Shown one piece after another: positions 1 to 6,151 of a stretch of DNA of 14,725 nt. Source of the stretch: CAXBYZ01 sp043826085 (lineage in GTDB: Bacteria; Patescibacteriota; Microgenomatia; UBA1400; CG1-02-47-37); NCBI GenBank assembly GCA_043826085.1, contig JBDRQW010000078.1, positions 1-14,725 of the forward strand, given 5' to 3'. Below the pieces are notes generated by a model. It was not told the DNA's origin and did not search any database. It saw only the letters and a list, made by a program, of their open reading frames with translations. Position numbers and translations under genes: made by a program. Each line of letters begins with the position of its first letter. The stretch's first letter is position 1.

Positions 1-429
1 ACAGGTTCGTTTATAGCTTATGGTAGAGTTTGGAACAATGGTTTTGCCGAGTGTAAGGCTGACTGTGTTGATGGTCCACCACGATACTTATGCGCTAATG
101 CCCCACTGTGTAAATTAACAGGCACGGTTAAAACAGCGCCAGTTATGAGTTGTGTGAGTTTAACTGGAGATACAAGTATTGAAGTTGGTGATATTGCTAC
201 CTTTACCTGTGAAGCGAATTTTTCTTCGGTAAGCCCGGTGGCATATTTTAGATACAAATACATCACTGGTGGCGGAATATATACTACCAGTGAACCAATA
301 GCTTTAAGCGGGACCACGGCCAGTTACGATATTATTATTGATCAAGCTGGAAATTGGATTGTTCAATGTCAAGTTTGCACTGATGATACTGCCAGTAAAA
401 GTTGTACTGTGTGGGGGCAAGCAAATTAA
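1..429 (+). CDS. C-terminal part of a secreted cysteine-rich protein with an Ig-like domain (5' end outside window)
   Basis: The frame is open from base 1 to the TAA at 427-429, giving 142 residues without an N-terminus, so the first in-window ATG (145) is not the true start. The first ~45 residues contain four spaced cysteines (WNNGFAECKADCVDG, then LCANAPLCK). The rest resembles an extracellular Ig- or PKD-like beta-sandwich: a Cys at the start (MSCVSLTGD), then VGDIATFTCEA, AYFRYKY, ASYDIIIDQAGNWIVQCQV, and a closing SKSCTVWG. Similar Cys-paired domains are common in surface proteins of Microgenomates (recalled, not searched). There is no membrane anchor at the C-terminus, so anchoring must be upstream or through the neighbour. 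The next gene starts 2 nt after the stop, so the two are probably co-transcribed. The specific function is unknown. Confidence 0.75.
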   Translation, partial: TGSFIAYGRVWNNGFAECKADCVDGPPRYLCANAPLCKLTGTVKTAPVMSCVSLTGDTSIEVGDIATFTCEANFSSVSPVAYFRYKYITGGGIYTTSEPIALSGTTASYDIIIDQAGNWIVQCQVCTDDTASKSCTVWGQAN

Positions 430-431
430 AT

Positions 432-1163
432 ATGGAAACACCAATCGTTAATCAACCAGTAATCCCACCAACACCGCCCACGTCTAATCCTGTGGCAACC
501 AAAAAGCCAAGTGAGAAAAAGTGGTTATTGTGGGGGTTAATCGGATTTACCGGAATTTTGTTGGTAACGGCGGTAATTTTGTTTATGCAATTAAAAAAAC
601 CAACTACCCCACCACTTCCAAAGCCAAAAACTACTACTGTTCCAGTATTACCAGAAGTTAAACAAGTTGAGGGTGAAGGCGTGTGTGAAGTAAATTTTCT
701 TGTTGAGGAACCTGTTTTACCAACACATAATGTTTGTCAAGAAGATGCATGCGTTATTGTAAGTGGTGAAGGAACAGATGAATGTGATAGTGATAGTGAT
801 TGTGTTTTACCAAGTCCAAGCCCTTCGCCGTCACCGTCACCTTCACCTGATCCACTAACCTGTTTTAATGAATGTGAAACAGATACTGATTGTGCGGGAG
901 ATTTAAGATGCATGATGATTATGGTAACTTATAGATGTGTTAATGCTGACTGTCCTGAAGACGTGGATTGTGTTTGTCCCGGAGAAACACCAAGCTCAAG
1001 CCCAAGTACACCACCACTGGCCAGAGAAACAGAAACTCCTCCGGTTGCTTCACCAATTGCCAGAGTAACTCAACCGGAATTACCTGAGGCGGGAGTAAGC
1101 GCTCCGGCAATACTGGGAGTGTCACTAGGGTTAATGTTATTAATATTGGGGCTATTGTTTTAA
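432..1163 (+). CDS. Bitopic cysteine-rich surface protein with Pro/Ser linker and LPEAG-type C-terminal signal
   Basis: This 243-residue protein has a short Pro-rich N-terminus, a membrane segment at about 31-53 (WLLWGLIGFTGILLVTAVIL) after a Lys-rich stretch, and a Pro/Thr/Lys stalk. Next come cysteine-containing segments separated by a PSPSPSPSPSPSPDP linker (near bases 811-850). The second segment (CFNECETDTDCAGDLRC, then CVNADCPEDVDCVC) has the spacing of small disulfide-knot domains. The C-terminus carries LPEAG (217-221) and a hydrophobic tail, resembling an LPxTG sorting signal, but it ends in GLLF without the usual basic residues. I chose ATG 432 over an in-frame TTG at 402, because that would overlap the upstream gene and add residues before the natural MET-PIV start. 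No strong Shine-Dalgarno is present. Likely role: envelope-anchored extracellular protein. Partner or ligand unknown. Confidence 0.8.
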   Translation: METPIVNQPVIPPTPPTSNPVATKKPSEKKWLLWGLIGFTGILLVTAVILFMQLKKPTTPPLPKPKTTTVPVLPEVKQVEGEGVCEVNFLVEEPVLPTHNVCQEDACVIVSGEGTDECDSDSDCVLPSPSPSPSPSPSPDPLTCFNECETDTDCAGDLRCMMIMVTYRCVNADCPEDVDCVCPGETPSSSPSTPPLARETETPPVASPIARVTQPELPEAGVSAPAILGVSLGLMLLILGLLF

Positions 1164-1167
1164 GAAA

Positions 1168-1219
1168 AAGAAGGTTCCGAACTAAAATTTCGGAAAGTTC
1201 GGAACCAACAGACCTTCTT
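1168..1219. terminator. Convergent hairpin terminator built from the GGTTCCGAACT palindrome
   Basis: Perfect 11-bp arms GGTTCCGAACT (1173-1183) and AGTTCGGAACC (1196-1206) enclose a 12-nt loop. AAGAAGGT and ACCTTCTT (about 1167-1174 and 1212-1219) can pair further outside. On the minus strand the stem is followed by a T-rich run (TTCTTTTTCTT), so it should terminate the PMT-like gene, and possibly the surface operon in the other direction. The core matches the palindrome family seen at 4329-5053 and 12377-12411. Confidence 0.7.
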
Positions 1220-2436
1220 CATTTCCATGAAGGTAACCAGAACCAAAATTTAAGAAAATTACTTGGAATGGGAATGGCTGTATTTAAAGGATAAAAAAAG
1301 AGAAAAGATAAAAAAACAATAAATAAAAAACTAATAGTTAATAATTTATTTTTATAAATAGTTTTGGCTAAAATAAGACACAAAAAGGGTAAAGCCGGCA
1401 AGTAGTGATGTAAAAAAAGAATTCTGGGAGAGAAAATAAATGGGAGGAAGAGGAGGAGATAGGAGGTGAGGATATAAAAGGAGTCACCTTTTTTGAAAGT
1501 TCCGAACCCTAAGGCTCCTAGCCCGCCCCAGAAAATAATGGGGTTACCAAGATTATAGATGTTGGCAATTTTATTAGAAAAATATTGAACATGAAACCAA
1601 ACTGGACGAATTAATAATGGCCATTGCCAAGCTACTGATTGATAGACATGAGTGGCGGAAAGACCGGTTTGGTACCAATAAATTTGTTGGTGAAGATTGA
1701 AAAAATCTTTTAAGGAGTAGCCTAGAAGAAAGTATTGAGAGTAGGAGAGAAGATAGATAGTGAGAGGTAAAAGAAGTAAAAAAACAAAATATTTAAAAAT
1801 ATAAGTTGGCTTTTTTAGTAGTTTTGGGAGAAGAAAAATACTAAAAATTAAATAAAGTAAAAGACTTGACCATTTGGTGGCCAAAGCTAGACCGAGAAAA
1901 AGGCCTGTAAAGAAAAGATTTTTGGGGTGACAGGGTCTGACCCTGTCAGTCAGAGTTTTATAGAAAAAGTTGAGGGTGAAGATTATGAAGGTAGTGACAA
2001 AAATGTCATTCATAGTAATGCGAGACATTGTTAATTGAAGTCCATCTAGGGAAAATAAAGTGGCTGCCAAAAGTGATATATTTTGGTTCTTGGTGATAGT
2101 AAGAGATAAAAAATATAGTGCAAAAATGGAGAGAGTACCAAAAACAGCACTGGGGAAACGCCAAGCAAAACTGTTGTCCCCCAGTAGCTTGATTGAGCCG
2201 GCTTGAATCAGTTTAGCTAATGGCGGGTGAAGCCAGTCATAAGCAGTGTCCGGTTCCGGAGATTTAGCAAAAGGATTATAGGTATCAGGATTATTATTAG
2301 AGTAAGCTTTGGCAGTAACTACGTGATAAACCTCGTCAAAAATATATCTAGGAGGAGTTGAAAGTCTAAAGGTTCGGAAAATAAAAGCAATTACTAGTAA
2401 AATAATAAGCAGATAGTTTTTATTTATTTTTTTCAT
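1219..2436 (-). CDS. PMT-type (GT39-like) membrane mannosyltransferase
   Basis: This 405-residue protein has about ten hydrophobic segments and the signature of protein O-mannosyltransferases. After the first membrane helix comes the acidic pair in IFDEVYH (D34-E35), then DWLHPPLAKL, WRFPSAVFGT, LDGLQLTMSRITMNDIF and GLALATKWSSL. Near the C-terminus SPRILFLHHYLPALPFL resembles the four-helix PMT C-terminal domain. The family transfers mannose from a polyprenyl-phosphate donor to Ser/Thr of exported proteins at the outer face of the membrane; the actual sugar and acceptor here are inferred, and the neighbouring Ser/Thr-rich surface proteins are possible targets. It is shorter than most PMTs but appears complete at both ends. 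Residues about 163-170 (DRVRPCHP) are encoded by a perfect 21-nt palindrome in a loop between membrane segments. Its ATG abuts the ATG of the divergent gene. Stop is TGA. Confidence 0.87.
   Translation of the reverse strand: MKKINKNYLLIILLVIAFIFRTFRLSTPPRYIFDEVYHVVTAKAYSNNNPDTYNPFAKSPEPDTAYDWLHPPLAKLIQAGSIKLLGDNSFAWRFPSAVFGTLSIFALYFLSLTITKNQNISLLAATLFSLDGLQLTMSRITMNDIFVTTFIIFTLNFFYKTLTDRVRPCHPKNLFFTGLFLGLALATKWSSLLLYLIFSIFLLPKLLKKPTYIFKYFVFLLLLPLTIYLLSYSQYFLLGYSLKDFFNLHQQIYWYQTGLSATHVYQSVAWQWPLLIRPVWFHVQYFSNKIANIYNLGNPIIFWGGLGALGFGTFKKGDSFYILTSYLLLFLPFIFSPRILFLHHYLPALPFLCLILAKTIYKNKLLTISFLFIVFLSFLFFYPLNTAIPIPSNFLKFWFWLPSWK
1928..1948. repeat. Perfect 21-nt palindrome inside the PMT-like gene
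   Basis: Arms TGACAGGGTC (1928-1937) and GACCCTGTCA (1939-1948) are perfectly complementary around one central T. The element lies in frame and encodes about DRVRPCHP in a hydrophilic loop. It looks like a short palindrome inserted into coding sequence rather than a regulatory site. It is unrelated in sequence to the GGTTCCG family elsewhere in the window. Confidence 0.75.
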
Positions 2437-4359
2437 ATGAGTATTGTAGCAATAAATTATTATTTTCTCATTGGATGGATAGTAGGATTAAAAGTAATTG
2501 ACTGGCTTAAAATTAAAATGAGTATAAGTTTAAAATTAGCCAGTAGTTTGATAGTGGGGACAAGTCTTATAACTACAATAATTTTTTGGCAAAGTTTTTT
2601 GATTAAATTTAAATTGGAAAATGTGTTGATAAGTATTACTTTTATGGGATTAATATGCTTATGTGGGAATTTAAAAAACCATTGGTTAAAAAAATTAATT
2701 TATAAAATTAAAAAATGTAAAATTAAAAAACATGGAGATTATTTAATAGTTTGGTTGTTTTGGTTGGGAATATTTTTGCTAATCTGGCCAAAAATGCTAG
2801 TAATAAAAGAGGCTGGACTTTATGCCGGTTGGATAAATATTTGGGGAGACTGGGCGGCTCATTTAAGTTATGTTAATTCATTTGCTTTGGGTGATAATTT
2901 CCCTCCAAAAATGCCGATTTTAGCTAACCATAAATTTTCTTATCCTTTTATGGCTGATTTTTTATCAGCAGTAATGATAAAACTTGGAGGTAATTTAATA
3001 GTTGTGATGTTAGGAGGAAGTTTAGTTTTATCAATGATACTGGTAAGTATTTTGATTGAGTTTGGAAAAAATGTTTATAAAACAACTAAGGCAGGAATAA
3101 TTTTGAGTTGGTTATTTTTACTAAATGGAGGGATAGGTTTTTGGTGGTTTATAAGGCAAACCTATCAGGTTGGGTTAAGGTCGACAATAATGGATCTACC
3201 GCTTGAGTATACTCATTTGGAAAAACAGGCTAATATTGAGTGGATTAATATTATTACTTCTCAAGTTGTACCTCAAAGAGGATTTTTAATGGGTTTTCCT
3301 TTAGCTATTCTGGCTTATTTGTTGTTGTTTAATTATTTAAAGCAAAAAAAAATTAGACAATTAAAATTAGTGGGTTTAATTTTAATACTATTGCCGTTAA
3401 TTCATGCTCATTCTTTTGTAGTGGTGAGTTTTGTAGCAGGATTTGTAATGCTGGTGGAGCTGATGGGTTTGCAAGGAAATAAATTAATCAATTGTTTTTT
3501 TCAATGGCTATGGTTTTGGTTGTTTGTTTTAGTTCTTGGAGGTGGTCAAATTTTATATTTTTATGGTCCAAGTTTGGGGAAAGAGGAATTTATTAGGTGG
3601 GCGCCGGGCTGGCTGGCCAGAAGAGACGGTTCGTGGTGGTGGTTATTTTGGATCAAAAATTTAGGATTAATGTTTGGGTTGATTATTTTAGGAATAAAGC
3701 GGGCAAAAAAAGAATTAAGATTATTTTCTATTCCTTTTTGGCTACTTTTTTTAATGGCTAATCTTTGGATATTTCAACCTTGGGAGTGGGATAACACCAA
3801 ATTACTAGTTCATTGGTATTTGATGGCTAGTTTGCTGGCAACAGGGTTAATAGTCAATTGGTTAAATAAAAAAAATGGGAAGTGGAAAATTTTAGTAATA
3901 GGAGTAATTGGAATAAGTGTTTTTTCGGGAGTTTTAGATATAGTTAGATTAACTCAATTTGATAAACGAAAAGTTTTATTTTTTGATAATAGTAAGATTA
4001 AGCTGGCTAACTGGGTGGTGGAAAATACTGATAAAAAAGCAGTTTTCTTAACTGCAGAAAATCACGATCACTGGGTTCCCTGTTTAACCGGTAGAAAAGT
4101 GATTTTGGGATTTAGTGGTTGGCTGTGGACTTATGGGCTGGATTATTCTCAAGAGCAATTGGAAATAAAACAAATATATGCAGGTAATTATCAAACCATA
4201 AAACTGTTAATAAAAAATAAAGTTGATTATATAGTGATTGGCCCAGAGGAAAGAGATAGATTCAAAAATTTGAATGAAGGATTTTTTGAAAATAATCTTA
4301 AAAAGATTTACGAACTAGAAAGTAGAAAAATTTTCCAGGTACGGAACCTGGAAAATTAA
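2437..4359 (+). CDS. Large GT-C-like polytopic membrane protein (putative glycosyltransferase)
   Basis: This 640-residue protein has roughly twelve hydrophobic segments over residues ~1-500 and a soluble C-terminal region of about 115 residues. The first large loop contains WINIWGDWAAHLSYVNSFALGDNFPP, with D138 and H142 where GT-C glycosyltransferases carry their acidic catalytic motif, followed by HKFSYPFMADFLSA. The C-terminal segment (AVFLTAENHDHWVPCLTGRKVILGFSGWLW, later VDYIVIGPEERDR) resembles the tails of bacterial and archaeal DUF2298-like or GT-C membrane proteins. I infer sugar transfer from a polyprenyl carrier, but donor and acceptor are unknown. The last residues, FQVRNLEN, are encoded by a 29-nt hairpin, so the natural C-terminus was probably changed by it. 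ATG 2437 touches the divergent start, and no ribosome-binding site precedes it. The next in-frame ATG is codon 28 (2518), so the start is uncertain. Confidence 0.65.
   Translation: MSIVAINYYFLIGWIVGLKVIDWLKIKMSISLKLASSLIVGTSLITTIIFWQSFLIKFKLENVLISITFMGLICLCGNLKNHWLKKLIYKIKKCKIKKHGDYLIVWLFWLGIFLLIWPKMLVIKEAGLYAGWINIWGDWAAHLSYVNSFALGDNFPPKMPILANHKFSYPFMADFLSAVMIKLGGNLIVVMLGGSLVLSMILVSILIEFGKNVYKTTKAGIILSWLFLLNGGIGFWWFIRQTYQVGLRSTIMDLPLEYTHLEKQANIEWINIITSQVVPQRGFLMGFPLAILAYLLLFNYLKQKKIRQLKLVGLILILLPLIHAHSFVVVSFVAGFVMLVELMGLQGNKLINCFFQWLWFWLFVLVLGGGQILYFYGPSLGKEEFIRWAPGWLARRDGSWWWLFWIKNLGLMFGLIILGIKRAKKELRLFSIPFWLLFLMANLWIFQPWEWDNTKLLVHWYLMASLLATGLIVNWLNKKNGKWKILVIGVIGISVFSGVLDIVRLTQFDKRKVLFFDNSKIKLANWVVENTDKKAVFLTAENHDHWVPCLTGRKVILGFSGWLWTYGLDYSQEQLEIKQIYAGNYQTIKLLIKNKVDYIVIGPEERDRFKNLNEGFFENNLKKIYELESRKIFQVRNLEN
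2443..2451 (-). promoter_or_regulatory. Extended -10 promoter, predicted leaderless, for the PMT-like gene
   Basis: On the minus strand the sequence reads TGC-TACAAT, then 6 nt (ACTCAT), then the ATG at 2436. Transcription would start at or next to the ATG. No convincing -35 is seen 17 nt upstream, which is usual for TGn extended -10 promoters. The element overlaps codons 3-5 of the divergent gene. Confidence 0.5.
4329..4357. repeat. REP-like hairpin, copy 1, at the 3' end of the GT-C-like gene
   Basis: Core arms TTCCAGGT and ACCTGGAA surround the loop ACGGA. The arms extend outward to 12 bp (4329-4340 and 4346-4357). It encodes the last codons of the upstream gene (FQVRNLEN), with the TAA at 4357-4359 at its edge. 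It ends just before the transposase promoter and could also weaken read-through. The 21-nt core is identical to copies at 4561 and 5027. Confidence 0.85.
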
Positions 4360-4368
4360 TGCTATACT
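4360..4368 (+). promoter_or_regulatory. Extended -10 promoter, predicted leaderless, for the RAYT gene
   Basis: The sequence TGC-TATACT is followed by 6 nt (GATATA) and the ATG at 4375. This is the same geometry as upstream of the PMT-like and UvrD-like genes in this window. No Shine-Dalgarno is present. The hairpin at 4329-4357 lies immediately upstream. Confidence 0.6.
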
Positions 4369-4374
4369 GATATA

Positions 4375-5025
4375 ATGCCAAGTGAATATTACAATCGTAA
4401 TTTTAGACCACAATATTTCTATCATATATTTAATCGTGGGGCATATAAAAATAAAATATTTCTTAATAAATCTGACTATGAAATTTTTACCTCTATTCTC
4501 TCGTATTATCTACTTTATCCCAAAACAAGAAATTTTGCTTACCAGAAAAAAGTAAATAAATTCCAGGTACGGAACCTGGAAAAAGAGCAAACTGTACATT
4601 TAGTGGCCTATTGTTTAATGCCCAATCATTTTCATTTACTTTTAAGGCAACTGCCAAATGCAACTAAAAAAACCAATATTTCTAATTTAATGAAAAGATT
4701 ATCAATAACTTACGCAATGTATTTTCAAAATAAATATGATCATGCCGGCACTTTATTCCAAGGCAAATTCAAAAATACTACAGTTGAAACGGATGAACAA
4801 TTGCTGTTTTTATCTAGATATATCCATACTAACCCTAAAAAACTAACTAAACAGTTGGGTAATTATTTATTTTCTTCTTACCCTGTTTATATAAATAAAG
4901 TAAAGTCTCTCAAATGGATTCAATCTAAGTATATACTTAGATTGAATAAAGACTATAAAAGTTTTGTTGAACTACCTCTTAAGGATAAAGAAATTACCAA
5001 GATAGAGAAGTTAGTCCTGGAGTAA
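4375..5025 (+). CDS. REP-associated tyrosine transposase (RAYT, Y1/HUH superfamily)
   Basis: This 216-residue protein shows the RAYT motifs in order: YHIFNRG (16-22), the metal-binding HUH motif in CLMPNHFHLLL (H85 and H87), a helix with the likely nucleophilic tyrosine in SITYAMYFQNKY (Y113 or Y116), GTLFQGKFK, and RYIHTNP (148-154). RAYTs are single-copy domesticated relatives of IS200/IS605 transposases that nick and join single-stranded palindromic REP sequences. Here identical hairpins lie upstream, inside and downstream of the gene. The internal copy encodes residues 63-69 (FQVRNLE) in the loop before the HUH strand, and a second, unrelated palindrome encodes residues 182-191. All key motifs are present and the frame is open, so activity is plausible. 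The stop codon lies within the third hairpin. There are no terminal inverted repeats of a classical IS. The predicted promoter is directly upstream. Confidence 0.93.
   Translation: MPSEYYNRNFRPQYFYHIFNRGAYKNKIFLNKSDYEIFTSILSYYLLYPKTRNFAYQKKVNKFQVRNLEKEQTVHLVAYCLMPNHFHLLLRQLPNATKKTNISNLMKRLSITYAMYFQNKYDHAGTLFQGKFKNTTVETDEQLLFLSRYIHTNPKKLTKQLGNYLFSSYPVYINKVKSLKWIQSKYILRLNKDYKSFVELPLKDKEITKIEKLVLE
4561..4581. repeat. REP-like hairpin, copy 2, in frame inside the RAYT gene
   Basis: Arms TTCCAGGT (4561-4568) and ACCTGGAA (4574-4581) surround the loop ACGGA. The core is identical to copies 1 and 3, but complementarity stops at the 8-bp arms. It is read in the same frame as copy 1 (FQVRNLE). It would form a hairpin in the transposase's own mRNA. 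Confidence 0.88.
4918..4947. repeat. Perfect 30-nt AT-rich palindrome inside the RAYT gene
   Basis: The half-site ATTCAATCTAAGTAT (4918-4932) is followed directly by its exact reverse complement (4933-4947), without a loop. It covers exactly ten codons in the transposase frame (IQSKYILRLN, residues 182-191). The sequence is unrelated to the GGTTCCG hairpins. Confidence 0.85.
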
Positions 5026-5053
5026 ATTCCAGGTACGGAACCTGGAATTTACT
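5021..5053. terminator. REP-like hairpin, copy 3, acting as a bidirectional terminator
   Basis: The core is identical to copies 1 and 2, with arms extended to 14 bp: AGTAAATTCCAGGT (5021-5034) pairs with ACCTGGAATTTACT (5040-5053), loop ACGGA. The TAA stops of both convergent genes, the RAYT at 5023-5025 and the LCP gene at 5049-5051, lie within the arms. It fills the entire 23-nt intergenic gap. A terminator role is inferred from position and stem strength; the flanking U-tracts are short. Confidence 0.75.
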
Positions 5054-6107
5054 GATTTTGATAGATGACTTCTTGGACATATTCAAAGACAGGTTCCCAA
5101 TTATTATTAGTTGGAATTAAAACCCATTGACCATAGAGTGAGGATGGTGGGTTATATAAAAGAGCCGGAATATCTTCTGACTCACTCCCTTGATCGATAA
5201 TACCTGTTCTGATGTTGGTTTGGTCTAGCTTAATCCCCAATTTAAATAGATCCAAATAAGCCATTGACGGTATGTCTGTTTTAATTGATTGGTTAAAAAC
5301 ATTTTTTAAAGCCTCAAGCTTTTTAAAGTTAAAGAGAATATTAGCTTTTAAGAGCTTGTCTTTGAGTGAAAGAATTATTCTTTGTTGGCGCTGAGATCTA
5401 GCATAGTCAGTGCCTTCTATACCTTCGGCATGACGAGAGCGAACATATTTTAAAGCAATATCTCCATCCATAGTTTGTTGACCTGATTTAAATTCCAAGA
5501 TTTCATAACGATCTTTTTCCGGCATAATACTTTCTTTGCCGGGAATGGGATATTGATTGTCAATAAAACTGTGTGGAACATTAACTGAGATACCACCAAC
5601 AATATCAATAGCTTCTTTAAATCCCGAAAAGTCCAGTAAAACTGCATAGTGAACCGGTTGATTAATAATTTCAGAAACTGCTGATTTAGCTAAAATTAAG
5701 CCACCACCGACTTGCTTGACTTCTCCGAATTGATAGACTTTATTTAGTTTGACACTTAGAGATTCTACCCATATATCTCTGGGAAGTGAGATTAAAACAG
5801 TATCAGCGGTGGTTTTGTTAATCGAAATAAGCATGATACTGTCGGTTAGATCGGCACCATCATGATTGCCACCACCAATTCCCAGAAGTAAAATGTTAGT
5901 TCTATTATTGGAAGAATTTAAATACTGAATACTGGGATTGATAATAGAAATTATTGTTTTAGGAACTAAAAATGATTTTTTAAAAAGACTAAAAGCTTTT
6001 GGAGTAAGCCAAATAAAAATAAAAATAACAGTGGCAATGGCAGTAAGATAACTAAGTGGCTTAAATAACCATAGGTGTTTGTAAAATTTACGCTTAAGTT
6101 TTGACAT
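5049..6107 (-). CDS. LytR-CpsA-Psr (LCP) family wall-polymer transferase
   Basis: This 352-residue protein has a basic N-terminus, one membrane segment at about 18-36, and an extracellular LCP domain from about residue 70. Diagnostic elements are NILLLGIGG, the acidic cluster DGADLTDSIMLISI (D83-D89), SLPRD (R110, D111), LDFSGFKEAIDIVGGI, LKYVRSR (R223, R225) and DYARSQRQQ (D234, R237, R240). These residues bind the pyrophosphate and Mg of polyprenyl-linked substrates. Family members move teichoic-acid-like polymers, capsular polysaccharide or glycans from a lipid carrier to peptidoglycan or proteins. With nearby GT-C enzymes and FemAB-like proteins it suggests envelope polymer assembly; the polymer is unknown. 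Upstream is a short hairpin and a GGTGGA stretch 8 nt before the ATG that could serve as ribosome-binding site. It ends within the convergent hairpin. Length is normal for the family. Confidence 0.93.
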   Translation of the reverse strand: MSKLKRKFYKHLWLFKPLSYLTAIATVIFIFIWLTPKAFSLFKKSFLVPKTIISIINPSIQYLNSSNNRTNILLLGIGGGNHDGADLTDSIMLISINKTTADTVLISLPRDIWVESLSVKLNKVYQFGEVKQVGGGLILAKSAVSEIINQPVHYAVLLDFSGFKEAIDIVGGISVNVPHSFIDNQYPIPGKESIMPEKDRYEILEFKSGQQTMDGDIALKYVRSRHAEGIEGTDYARSQRQQRIILSLKDKLLKANILFNFKKLEALKNVFNQSIKTDIPSMAYLDLFKLGIKLDQTNIRTGIIDQGSESEDIPALLYNPPSSLYGQWVLIPTNNNWEPVFEYVQEVIYQNQ

Positions 6108-6115
6108 AAAATGAA

Positions 6116-6130
6116 TCCACCACAGGCGGA
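6116..6130 (-). other. Short GC-rich hairpin in the leader of the LCP gene
   Basis: On the minus strand TCCGCC-TGT-GGTGGA folds into a 6-bp stem with one G-U pair. It is unusually GC-rich for this AT-rich window, and it lies between the divergent LCP and helicase starts. The 3' arm overlaps the possible ribosome-binding sequence GGTGGA, so it could modulate translation. It may equally be another dispersed short palindrome. Confidence 0.4.
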
Positions 6131-6136
6131 AAGCTA

Positions 6137-6145
6137 TGTTATGAT
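6137..6145 (+). promoter_or_regulatory. Extended -10 promoter, predicted leaderless, for the UvrD-like operon
   Basis: TGT-TATGAT is followed by 6 nt (TTTAAC) and the ATG at 6152. Spacing is identical to the promoters of the PMT-like and RAYT genes. There is no Shine-Dalgarno before this ATG. It would drive the helicase and the overlapping genes behind it. Confidence 0.55.
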
Positions 6146-6151
6146 TTTAAC

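Noticed and set aside
402..431. Earlier TTG start for the LPEAG surface protein
   Set aside because: It overlaps the upstream CDS by 28 nt and adds ten residues with no support; ATG 432 directly follows the upstream stop.
811..850. CRISPR-like or regulatory tandem repeat
   Set aside because: It is low-complexity coding DNA for a Pro-Ser linker.
1498..1508. AGTTCCGAACC in the PMT-like gene as a full hairpin
   Set aside because: The core matches the family, but I see no extended stem, and the encoded residues (GFGTFKKG) could be native. It is mentioned only as a possible relic.
2366..2382. GGTTCGGA near the PMT-like start as a hairpin family member
   Set aside because: It is a half-site without a partner arm, in conserved N-terminal coding sequence (FRTFRLSTPPR).
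4329..5053. Complete insertion sequence around the transposase
   Set aside because: The flanking hairpins are dispersed repeats, also present inside the gene and related to others elsewhere. No IS-type ends or target duplication are seen. A RAYT/REP arrangement fits better.
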